A stretch of 5,721 nt of DNA from an uncultured Bacilli bacterium. GTDB lineage: Bacteria; Bacillota_I; Bacilli_A; RF39; UBA660. Position 1 is the stretch's first letter, and every line of letters begins with the position of its first letter. The translations under genes and the position numbers were made by a program. Below, piece by piece: positions 1 to 4,790 of this stretch. Where the stretch lies: contig CALVJI010000070.1 in the NCBI GenBank assembly GCA_944332105.1, forward strand, positions 1 through 5,721, given 5' to 3'. The notes under the pieces were generated by a model. That model was not told the origin of the DNA. It saw only the letters and a list, made by a program, of their open reading frames with translations, and made no database searches.

Positions 1-20
1 TTGAAACAAAAAATAATCAT

Positions 21-137
21 TAAAAACCCTTATAAAACAAAGTATCTCAGCCTTTCGGCTGAGATTTCAGGGGGTTTTTAGGCACACATTCAGAAGTGAT
101 CGTGAATATGTACCAGCATAGCGTTTATAACTATGCT
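21..137 (-). ncRNA. Candidate structured RNA of three contiguous hairpins (sRNA or leader RNA)
   Basis: Read on the minus strand, almost every base from 137 to 21 falls in a helix. Hairpin 1 pairs AGCATAG (137-131) with CTATGCT (121-115). Hairpin 2 starts at the next base: 114-103 pairs with 92-81 as a continuous 12-bp helix containing two G-U pairs (112/83 and 108/87), around a 10-nt loop. Hairpin 3 starts at base 80: TAAAAACCC (80-72) pairs with GGGTTTTTA (29-21), enclosing a 9-bp stem (65-57 with 52-44) capped by a GAAA tetraloop, with an asymmetric internal loop. On the plus strand the two G-U pairs become A-C mismatches, so the minus strand is the likely RNA strand. A U-rich tail follows at 13-8. 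It could be a free small RNA, an elaborate recG 3' UTR/terminator, or the regulatory leader of a minus-strand gene lying left of the window. I do not recognise it as a known family. Confidence 0.5.
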
Positions 138-143
138 ACAATA

Positions 144-172
144 AGCATATTATTTTTTTTAAAATTTGTCAA
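144..172 (-). promoter_or_regulatory. Candidate sigma-A promoter of the 21-137 RNA
   Basis: On the minus strand a perfect TTGACA -35 box (172-167) overlaps the recG stop codon. It is followed by a 17-nt spacer and TATGCT (149-144), a 4/6 match to the -10 consensus. The predicted start, about 7 nt further on, lands at the first base of hairpin 1 (about 137). The -35 is convincing but the -10 is weak, and such matches occur by chance in AT-rich DNA. Confidence 0.35.
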
Positions 173-2154
173 TTAGTAAAATCCAACTTGTTAATAATTT
201 GCATATATTTTTGCTCTTGCAAATATTTTTTAGATTGTAAAAAAGCAATCACATCTTCTTTAGCTTGTAATAAAATTTTATAATCACGTTTTAAATTAGC
301 AATTATAAAAGTCATATCCCCACTTTGTTTTACGCCGAATAAATCACCTTCACCCCGAAATTCAAAGTCCTTTTCACTAACATAAAAACCATCATTACTC
401 TCTTCTAAGACCTTTAAGCGCTCCTTATCCTCATTGCAAATTAAATAACAATAGCTCTGCTTGTCATTTCGCCCAACTCGTCCCCGCAGTTGATGTAAAG
501 TAGCAAGTCCAAAGCGTTCTGCATTAAAAATAATCATCACAGTTGCATTTTTAACATCGACGCCTACTTCTACAACTGTAGTAGAAATCAAAATCTTTGT
601 TCGACCTAACTTAAAATCATTCATCACTTCTTCTTTTTCATCTTTCTTTAATTTTCCATGCAAAATTCCCATTGGCACTTTACCATGAAACGCTAAGTCA
701 AACTTTTCTTTTAACAAATACACATCCTTTAAATCACTCTCTTCTTGTTCTAAAATCATCGGCGCGACTACATAGACTTGTTCCCCTTTTTTAATAACCT
801 CTAAAACTTTAAAAAGCACTTCTTTTAAATCCTTTTCTTTTACAACTTTGGTAATAATTTCCTTACGCCCCTGTGGTTTTTGTTTAATTAGTGAAGTATC
901 CATGTCGCCATAAATAGTTAAAGCATAAGTTCTGGGAATTGGAGTTGCACTCATAAAAAGCATATCAGGTAAAATTCCTTTTTGCGTTAACAAATCCCTT
1001 TGATTAACCCCAAAACGATGTTGTTCATCCGTAACAATAAAACCCAAATTTTTAAAAGATAATTTTTCATTTAAAATCGCGTGTGTTCCTATTAAAATAT
1101 CTACCTCACCTTTTTGTAACTTCTCAGCAATTTTACTTTTTTCTTTTTTACTCATACTACCAATTAAATATTCAATATGTAAAGGATAATCCTTTAATAC
1201 TTCACGAATTGAATGATAATGTTGTAAAGCTAAAATTTCCGTCGGAGCCATAAAAGCACTTTGGTATCCCGCTAAATAATTTGCATACATTAAAACCGTT
1301 GCAACAATCGTTTTTCCCGAACCAACATCTCCTAACAAAAGACGGTTCATTCGCTTCATACTTTGTAAATCATTAAGTCCATCACTTATTGCTTTTTCTT
1401 GATCTTCTGTCAAAGAAAAAGGCAACTCCTTCACAAAATTCCAAACTAAAGAATCATCAATTTTTTTATCCATTCCTACTTCTTTTTCTTTTAATAGCTT
1501 CAAATATTGGATTTTAAACATAAAAACAAATAATTCTTCATAAATAAGTTTTTGCCGGGCCTTTTTAATTTCATCAATCTCCTGTGGCAAGTGAATAAGT
1601 CTAAGTGCCTCTGCCTTTGACACCAAATGATATTTTAAATTATATAACGGAGGAACATAGTCCACGATCTCCTCTTTTTCTTTTAAAGCTTCAATCATCA
1701 ACTTTTCTAATAAAGAATTTTTAATTCCTTTAATTAAATGATATAAAGGAATAATTTCAGTTTTTTCTAAAGGATGCAATTTCATATCTTGAGCAGTAAA
1801 AGTATTTTTTAAAGCATTATATTTACCAATCAAAGTAATTTCTTTACCAATAGTCATATGAGGTTTTAAAAAAGCCCGATTAAAAATAACTACTGTAAAA
1901 ACTTTCCCATATGAAGAAGCTTTAAATCGGTAAGATGTAAAATTCTTGCGAATAAATGAAACTTTACCCACATCGACTACTTGAGCATTAATAGTCAATG
2001 TAATAGAGGGATCTGCCTCTTCTAAAGAAGCTGGTTTCAATATTTGATAACGATATGGATAATAAGTTAATAAATCCATAAGCGTATAAATACCAGCTTT
2101 ATATAAATATTCTATTGTTTTCTCGCCAACACCTTTAAGATTTTGTAAATTCAT
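169..2154 (-). CDS. recG: ATP-dependent DNA helicase RecG
   Basis: RecG is a superfamily 2 double-strand DNA translocase that remodels stalled replication forks and branched recombination intermediates in the cytoplasm. The 661-residue product is close to the usual family length (about 680-690). An N-terminal helix-hairpin-helix-like stretch (LKGVGEKTIEYLYKAGI, about 6-22) leads into the OB-fold wedge domain (about 50-150). The helicase core has Walker A GDVGSGKT (275-282), motif Ia APTEILA (about 303-309), the Walker B box DEQHRFG (376-382), motif III SATPIPR (402-408), and motifs V and VI (STTVVEVGVDV, QLRGRVGR at 555-562). The C-terminal FRGEGDLFGVKQSG region (599-612) is typical of RecG. 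The gene starts at ATG with AGGTG five bases upstream and ends in TGA. It has its own promoter and a very short leader, and lies 266 bp from the coat gene upstream. No sign of damage. Confidence 0.97.
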   Translation of the reverse strand: MNLQNLKGVGEKTIEYLYKAGIYTLMDLLTYYPYRYQILKPASLEEADPSITLTINAQVVDVGKVSFIRKNFTSYRFKASSYGKVFTVVIFNRAFLKPHMTIGKEITLIGKYNALKNTFTAQDMKLHPLEKTEIIPLYHLIKGIKNSLLEKLMIEALKEKEEIVDYVPPLYNLKYHLVSKAEALRLIHLPQEIDEIKKARQKLIYEELFVFMFKIQYLKLLKEKEVGMDKKIDDSLVWNFVKELPFSLTEDQEKAISDGLNDLQSMKRMNRLLLGDVGSGKTIVATVLMYANYLAGYQSAFMAPTEILALQHYHSIREVLKDYPLHIEYLIGSMSKKEKSKIAEKLQKGEVDILIGTHAILNEKLSFKNLGFIVTDEQHRFGVNQRDLLTQKGILPDMLFMSATPIPRTYALTIYGDMDTSLIKQKPQGRKEIITKVVKEKDLKEVLFKVLEVIKKGEQVYVVAPMILEQEESDLKDVYLLKEKFDLAFHGKVPMGILHGKLKKDEKEEVMNDFKLGRTKILISTTVVEVGVDVKNATVMIIFNAERFGLATLHQLRGRVGRNDKQSYCYLICNEDKERLKVLEESNDGFYVSEKDFEFRGEGDLFGVKQSGDMTFIIANLKRDYKILLQAKEDVIAFLQSKKYLQEQKYMQIINKLDFTN

Positions 2155-2171
2155 AGAACCACCTAAAAACT

Positions 2172-2200
2172 ATTATACAAAAAAACAGATTAGCTTTCAA
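2172..2200 (-). promoter_or_regulatory. recG sigma-A promoter
   Basis: On the minus strand TTGAAA (2200-2195), a 17-nt spacer and a perfect TATAAT (2177-2172) form a strong housekeeping promoter. Transcription should start near 2164-2165, only about 10 nt before the recG ATG, so the Shine-Dalgarno AGGTG sits at the very 5' end of the message. It lies downstream of two terminators, which makes recG independent of the small RNA and the coat gene. Confidence 0.62.
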
Positions 2201-2206
2201 ACCAAG

Positions 2207-2231
2207 AAAAAATTCATCAAAAAATGATGAA
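2207..2231 (-). terminator. Second minus-strand terminator hairpin before recG
   Basis: The minus strand reads TTCATCA (2231-2225), a TTTTT loop, TGATGAA (2219-2213) and then six T residues (2212-2207). This is a 7-bp AT-rich hairpin with a U-tract. It lies just after the stronger terminator at 2233-2267 and probably acts as a backup that keeps upstream transcription out of recG. Confidence 0.5.
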
Positions 2232-2232
2232 T

Positions 2233-2267
2233 AAAAAAAATGGAAAGAGCCCCCTGAAGGCTCTTCC
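2233..2267 (-). terminator. Intrinsic terminator of the candidate sRNA
   Basis: The minus strand reads GGAAGAGCC (2267-2259), loop TTCAGGG, then GGCTC-TTTCC (2251-2242) with one bulged T. A single A and eight T residues (2240-2233) follow. The GC-rich stem and long U-tract make this the strongest terminator in the window. Its loop plus stem includes GGGGG, which could pair with the CCCC of the upstream C-rich run. Confidence 0.75.
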
Positions 2268-2334
2268 TAAAAGAATAAAAAGGGGTTGACTAGTGTGATA
2301 CTAGCACCAATTCGCCTTCAAAAGTGAATTGGTA
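2233..2334 (-). ncRNA. Candidate C-rich small regulatory RNA, about 100 nt
   Basis: A minus-strand transcript is predicted from the promoter at 2341-2369, starting near 2333-2334. It opens with an 8-bp hairpin, ACCAATTC (2333-2326) pairing with GAATTGGT (2313-2306), around a 12-nt loop. A second hairpin follows, CTAGT (2304-2300) with ACTAG (2294-2290). Next comes an unpaired run containing CCCCTTTTT (2285-2277), then a GC-rich terminator with eight T residues. I see no good open frame with a ribosome binding site in it. The layout (own promoter, 5' hairpins, C-rich single-stranded seed, intrinsic terminator) resembles C-rich Firmicute sRNAs such as RoxS/RsaE and FsrA, which pair with Shine-Dalgarno sites. 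I claim no sequence homology to them. An alternative is a recG leader/attenuator, but recG has its own promoter downstream. Confidence 0.55.
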
Positions 2335-2340
2335 GTTCAT

Positions 2341-2369
2341 ATACTAACTGATTACCAAATGTTTGTCAA
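2341..2369 (-). promoter_or_regulatory. Sigma-A promoter of the candidate sRNA
   Basis: On the minus strand a perfect TTGACA (2369-2364), a 17-nt spacer and TAGTAT (2346-2341, 4/6 to consensus) form a promoter with ideal geometry. It lies about 30 nt beyond the coat gene terminator, so it is not needed for that gene. The predicted start coincides with the first base of the 5' hairpin of the sRNA. Confidence 0.55.
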
Positions 2370-2398
2370 CTAAAAATTACAAAAATTTTGAAAATTGC

Positions 2399-2422
2399 AA
2401 AAAAAAAGAGGATAAACCTCTT
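2399..2422 (-). terminator. Coat gene terminator overlapping its stop codon
   Basis: The minus strand reads AAGAGG (2422-2417), loop TTTAT, CCTCTT (2411-2406), with an unbroken run of nine T residues overlapping and following the stem (2407-2399). The first two stem bases are part of the TAA stop codon (2423-2421). Confidence 0.8.
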
Positions 2423-2834
2423 AAACACATTCAACAAATGTGTCAGTTAAGCAACGAATTGCACAAACACAACTTAAATTAATTGTAAAAAATGAATTAG
2501 TTGCCACATACGGATTCAAACTCGTCGTATCAGGATTTTCTTCCAATACCCGGCAAGTACAACAATTATTATCTACTTTTTCTACCCTAAATACGGATGA
2601 AGTCGTGCCACCTGTAACTGGGTCTTTCGTTGTTGGCATCGTAAGCGCTGTTCCATTGGATCCACATGTAAAAATTTGAATTGGTCTAGTATTACAGATT
2701 AAGCAATTTGGTCCTCCACCTAATACTGGACGATCACATGAATCTAAACATGAATTTGGACATGCATTCTGTTGTAAAACTAAAATAACATTAAGTATTT
2801 CTGAAATGCAACTTGATGAATCATTATTACACAT
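2421..2834 (-). CDS. Spore coat protein, CotY/CotZ/ExsY family
   Basis: This is a 137-residue, cysteine-rich protein resembling the CotY/CotZ/ExsY family, which self-assembles into disulfide-linked outer coat, crust or exosporium basal layers of endospores. It has 15 cysteines, at 2, 9, 25, 29, 33, 44, 47, 57, 91, 92, 94, 122, 124, 128 and 136. The family-like core is FRVEKVDNNCCTC (82-94), then FFTINLSCVCAIRCL (115-129). Length is slightly below Bacillus CotZ (148) and CotY (162). There is no signal peptide or membrane segment, as expected for a protein deposited from the mother cell cytoplasm. The ATG is preceded by AAAGGGGA, with 8 nt from GGGG to ATG. The upstream region carries a sigma-K-like promoter, so expression late in the mother cell is likely (inference). 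The gene is monocistronic with its own terminator. I cannot tell CotY, CotZ and ExsY apart here, so no symbol is given. Confidence 0.85.
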   Translation of the reverse strand: MCNNDSSSCISEILNVILVLQQNACPNSCLDSCDRPVLGGGPNCLICNTRPIQIFTCGSNGTALTMPTTKDPVTGGTTSSVFRVEKVDNNCCTCRVLEENPDTTSLNPYVATNSFFTINLSCVCAIRCLTDTFVECV

Positions 2835-2865
2835 AATATATTCCCCTTTCCTGTATTCTCACTAA

Positions 2866-2892
2866 TAATTTATGTGAATTTTCAAAATGCGT
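2866..2892 (-). promoter_or_regulatory. Candidate mother-cell sigma (sigma-K type) promoter of the coat gene
   Basis: On the minus strand CATAAATTA (2874-2866) matches the sigma-K -10 consensus CATAnnnTA exactly. An AC dinucleotide (2892-2891) lies 16 nt upstream, as in the sigma-K -35 element. The start would be near 2859, giving a leader of about 25 nt. No good sigma-A -35/-10 pair is seen in this position. The match is short, and the coat-gene context carries much of the weight. Confidence 0.45.
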
Positions 2893-2919
2893 GCATTTTT
2901 AGAAATTTTATAGTATAAT
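2891..2919 (+). promoter_or_regulatory. Promoter of the PTS IIB-like gene
   Basis: A perfect TATAAT -10 box lies at 2914-2919. The hexamer 17 nt upstream, GTGCAT (2891-2896), is a poor -35. Transcription should start near 2926, only about 13 nt before the ATG at 2939. The element overlaps the divergent sigma-K-like promoter of the coat gene, so the two could interfere with each other. Confidence 0.5.
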
Positions 2920-2925
2920 TTTTAT

Positions 2926-2930
2926 GAGGT
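2926..2930 (+). promoter_or_regulatory. Ribosome binding site that fixes the start at 2939
   Basis: GAGGT, a good match to the 16S 3' end, lies 8 nt before the ATG at 2939. An in-frame ATG at 2924 overlaps this site, has no Shine-Dalgarno of its own and would lie upstream of the predicted transcription start. The 2939 start is therefore preferred. Confidence 0.75.
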
Positions 2931-2938
2931 TGATAAAT

Positions 2939-3259
2939 ATGAATCAATGGCTAATTTATTTAATTATTATTATTGTCTTAATTTTTATTTCATTAATTGT
3001 TGTCAAAATTATGCAAAAAGACTTTCATCTAGAAGCAAACAAACTGCTTGGCTACTTAGGTGGCAAAGATAACATTGTCAATGCTGAGTGTAACTTATCG
3101 CGCTTTAAAGTTATTTTAAAAGATGTTTCAAAAGTTGACAAAGAAAGCATCACCAAATTAGGAGCAAAAGGAATTGTCGAAATAGACAACCAATTAAAAA
3201 TCATTTTTGGCAAAGACGCCAAACAACTGAAAAAATATATTGATCAAATTATCAAATAA
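2939..3259 (+). CDS. Membrane-anchored PTS glucose-type EIIB-like domain protein
   Basis: The 106-residue product has one hydrophobic segment (about 5-22) followed by a cytoplasmic domain (about 30-106). That domain aligns well with the IIB domain of glucose-type phosphotransferase permeases: LLGYLGGKDNIVNAE, SRFKVILKDVSKVD, LGAKGIV, IIFGKDAKQLKKYI. In true IIB domains a cysteine three residues before the conserved TR/SR arginine accepts phosphate from IIA. Here that position is Asn52, and the only cysteine (Cys51) is one place earlier. There is no IIC channel domain and no IIA. This suggests a regulatory or binding role instead of sugar phosphotransfer, or a degenerate enzyme (inference). 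The start is set by GAGGT at 2926-2930. The gene is monocistronic, divergent from the coat gene and convergent with the 96-residue gene. Family assignment is fairly sure; the function is unknown. Confidence 0.85.
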   Translation: MNQWLIYLIIIIVLIFISLIVVKIMQKDFHLEANKLLGYLGGKDNIVNAECNLSRFKVILKDVSKVDKESITKLGAKGIVEIDNQLKIIFGKDAKQLKKYIDQIIK

Positions 3260-3281
3260 GGCCTTAATAAGGTCTTTTTTT
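3257..3281 (+). terminator. Terminator of the IIB-like gene, containing its stop codon
   Basis: A stem runs from AAGGCCTT (3258-3265), across a 3-nt loop AAT, to AAGGTCTT (3269-3276), with one G-U pair. It is followed by a seven-T tract (3275-3281) that overlaps the end of the stem. The last bases of the TAA stop (3257-3259) form the base of the stem. Confidence 0.8.
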
Positions 3282-3286
3282 AACAG

Positions 3287-3314
3287 AAAAAAACAAATAA
3301 GTTCAACTTATCTG
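3287..3314 (-). terminator. Terminator of the 96-residue protein gene
   Basis: The minus strand reads CAGATAAG (3314-3307), a small loop, CTTATTTG (3301-3294) and then seven T residues (3293-3287). The core ATAAGTTGAACTTAT is a near-perfect palindrome. It lies tail to tail with the plus-strand terminator at 3257-3281. Confidence 0.68.
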
Positions 3315-3318
3315 CTAT

Positions 3319-3609
3319 TTAAATTTTACGAATATCTTTAATATTAGCTATCAATATAGCCTTACCATCTAAAGTTAAAAGTGAAGCTCCTGATTTTCCA
3401 ACAATATATTCTTCTTGTACTCCTTCATCTGTAGTTATTTCCACTTTACTTTTGTACACAAAATCTTTACTGTGAAAAATCGCATCAATTTCTTTTAAAA
3501 TATCTTTCGTATCTTTCCGATCCCCTAATAGTTTACTATAAAATAAATCTTTATTGTTTGTTATTTTCTTATCAATCGGACTAACAAATACTTTTGGTAA
3601 TTCCTTCAT
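3319..3609 (-). CDS. Hypothetical protein, 96 residues
   Basis: I do not recognise this protein. It is soluble and lysine/aspartate-rich, with no cysteine, no tryptophan, no signal peptide and no membrane segment. The N-terminal part (about 1-48) looks extended and then helical (DTKDILKEIDAIFHSKDF). The C-terminal half (about 52-96) has alternating hydrophobic residues that suggest a small beta-rich fold (KVEITTDEGVQEEYIVGKSG, then LLTLDGKAILIANIKDI). Coding status is supported by an uninterrupted frame, a good AGAGGGG Shine-Dalgarno 7 nt before the ATG, a TAA stop and a dedicated terminator. It is divergent from the SEDS polymerase gene and convergent with the IIB-like gene. A weak CATAnnnTA element upstream raises the possibility of sporulation-linked expression, but this is speculative. 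Confidence 0.78.
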   Translation of the reverse strand: MKELPKVFVSPIDKKITNNKDLFYSKLLGDRKDTKDILKEIDAIFHSKDFVYKSKVEITTDEGVQEEYIVGKSGASLLTLDGKAILIANIKDIRKI

Positions 3610-3629
3610 AAAAATTCCCCTCTCTACTC

Positions 3630-3658
3630 TATTTTATGTTTGAAACTATATTTTTTGT
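3630..3658 (-). promoter_or_regulatory. Weak candidate mother-cell sigma promoter of the 96-residue gene
   Basis: On the minus strand CATAAAATA (3638-3630) fits the sigma-K -10 pattern CATAnnnTA. The nearest upstream AC (3658-3657) is 18 nt away, slightly long. A sigma-A alternative, TATAGT at 3650-3645, lacks a convincing -35. The region overlaps the divergent promoter of the SEDS gene. Confidence 0.25.
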
Positions 3659-3668
3659 ACCATAATAT
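3640..3668 (+). promoter_or_regulatory. Candidate promoter of the SEDS polymerase gene
   Basis: TTGAAA (3640-3645) lies 17 nt before TAATAT (3663-3668); CATAAT (3661-3666) is an alternative -10 with a 15-nt spacer. Either would start transcription within a few bases of the ATG at 3673, implying a leaderless message. CATAATATA (3661-3669) also fits the sigma-K -10 pattern, but its nearest AC is only 14 nt upstream. Confidence 0.4.
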
Positions 3669-3672
3669 AAAT

Positions 3673-4767
3673 ATGAAAAAGAATTTTATATGGAAAAATC
3701 TATTTTTTATTATTCCTTTTATGCTTTTGCTAGCCATAAGCTTAGCTTTAATGTACCATGCAAGCTTTATAAGTAATCTTTATCAACATAATTTTGAAAA
3801 ACAACTGACATGGTTTATTATTGGTTTCGTCTTAATCTTTATCATGAGTTTCATCAACACCGATATTCTTTTTAAATACAGTATCTATCTATATATCATT
3901 AATGTAATTCTACTTATTCTGGTATTAGTAATTGGCCAAGAAATAAATGGCGCAAGAGCATGGATTAATCTTCATTACTTCAATTTACAACCTAGTGAAT
4001 TCATGAAAATATCTTATTCACTTTATCTAGCAAACCTATGCAGCAAAAAAAAGTTTTACAGTTGGAAAGAAGAAGGAAAATTCTTATTATATGTTGCCCT
4101 TATCTTCTTAATTCCCAGCATTCTAGTCTTTCTAGAACCTGATACAGGTGCCATTATCTTTTATCTTTTAATTACAATTGTTCTACTATGGAATTCTAAA
4201 ATTAACAAAAAATGGTTTTTATTATTTGGACTACTACTAATTAGCCTCTTAGGAGCTTTCTTTTATCTCTATTTTTTCCAAAAAGATCTTCTCATTTCCT
4301 TAATTGGCACTACTTTCTTTTATCGAGTAGAAAGATTATTTACATTAGGTACAGGTATGCAAATTGAAAATGCCTTAATTGCCATTGGCAGCGCACCACT
4401 ATTTCGCTTTAATTTAACGACGACGGGCATTTATATTCCAGAAGCTCCTACAGATTTTGCTTTTGCCTTAACAAGCAATGTTTTTGGACTAGCAGGTAAC
4501 TTTACCATTCTCCTTTGCTATTTACTTCTCGATTTCTACTTTCTCCATTATGCTAAAAAAATTCGTCATAAAAACTATCGATTACTAGCTTATACTTTCC
4601 TCACCATTTTTATAGTAAGCCAACTTATCAACATTAGTATGAACATCGGAATATTCCCAATTATTGGCATTCCACTTCCGTTCATTAGCTATGGTGGCTC
4701 ATCAACAATTGTTTTATTTCTCTATTTATCCATTATCTTTAGACATAACAAAAAGCAAAAAAAGTAA
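3673..4767 (+). CDS. FtsW/RodA/SpoVE-family (SEDS) peptidoglycan glycosyltransferase, divergent
   Basis: SEDS proteins are polytopic membrane enzymes that polymerise lipid II into glycan strands, usually with a partner class B penicillin-binding protein. This 364-residue product matches SpoVE and FtsW in length and has about ten hydrophobic segments. Family landmarks are NGARAW (92-97), QPSEF (106-110), EPDTG (155-159), the PEAPTDFAFAL segment with the conserved essential Asp (D261), NIG (324-326) and GIPLPFISYGGSS (332-344). It is atypical between about 217 and 253. The usual DPW...GYQ...GSGGLxGxG stretch is shortened to YRVERLFTLGTGMQ...GSAPLFRFNL, and the EE usually found before the following G is NV (269-270). 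The ATG at 3673 has no Shine-Dalgarno; an in-frame TTG at 3640 lies inside the -35 box and is rejected. No PBP gene is adjacent. Division, elongation or spore-cortex roles cannot be told apart from this sequence. Confidence 0.9.
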   Translation: MKKNFIWKNLFFIIPFMLLLAISLALMYHASFISNLYQHNFEKQLTWFIIGFVLIFIMSFINTDILFKYSIYLYIINVILLILVLVIGQEINGARAWINLHYFNLQPSEFMKISYSLYLANLCSKKKFYSWKEEGKFLLYVALIFLIPSILVFLEPDTGAIIFYLLITIVLLWNSKINKKWFLLFGLLLISLLGAFFYLYFFQKDLLISLIGTTFFYRVERLFTLGTGMQIENALIAIGSAPLFRFNLTTTGIYIPEAPTDFAFALTSNVFGLAGNFTILLCYLLLDFYFLHYAKKIRHKNYRLLAYTFLTIFIVSQLINISMNIGIFPIIGIPLPFISYGGSSTIVLFLYLSIIFRHNKKQKK

Positions 4768-4790
4768 AGTATTCACAACTTTACTATTTT
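4757..4790. terminator. Bidirectional terminator between the SEDS and signal peptidase genes
   Basis: AGTAAAGT (4763-4770), loop ATTCACA, and ACTTTACT (4778-4785) form a perfect 8-bp hairpin. On the minus strand it is followed by seven T residues (4763-4757) and more T-rich sequence. On the plus strand it is followed by the weaker ATTTTAATTT. Both stop codons (TAA at 4765-4767 on plus, TAG at 4786-4784 on minus) lie in or at the edge of the hairpin arms, and only 16 nt separate the two genes. Confidence 0.72.

Noticed and set aside
57..65. GGCTGAGAT recalls the CTGAGA motif of TPP riboswitches.
   Set aside because: The other conserved TPP elements (ACCC, GAACCTGATC, the TAATGCCAGCG region) are absent, and the G-U asymmetry points to the other strand.
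1..81. Open frame on the plus strand from the window edge to TAG at 79-81 (26 codons), and another ending at TAA 21-23.
   Set aside because: The bases form the stems of hairpin 3 of the structured RNA, and frames of this length occur by chance in such DNA. There is no independent evidence of a gene end.
115..146. GTTTATAACTATGCT on the plus strand resembles part of a type II-A CRISPR repeat or tracrRNA anti-repeat.
   Set aside because: There is a single copy, no array and no cas gene. The bases are explained by the AGCATAG/CTATGCT hairpin.
169..171. Possible use of TGA as tryptophan (Mollicutes code), given the low GC.
   Set aside because: TGA ends recG at the expected family length, and tryptophans in the window are encoded by TGG.
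2440..2679. Open frame of about 79 codons on the plus strand.
   Set aside because: It lies entirely antisense to the cysteine-rich coat gene and gives a protein with no recognisable features.
2924..2938. Upstream ATG for the IIB-like gene.
   Set aside because: It overlaps the GAGGT ribosome binding site of the next ATG and lies upstream of the predicted transcription start.
3640..3672. Upstream TTG start for the SEDS gene, adding 11 residues.
   Set aside because: The TTG is part of the probable -35 box and has no Shine-Dalgarno. Starting at the ATG gives a normal N-terminus (MKKNFIWKN).
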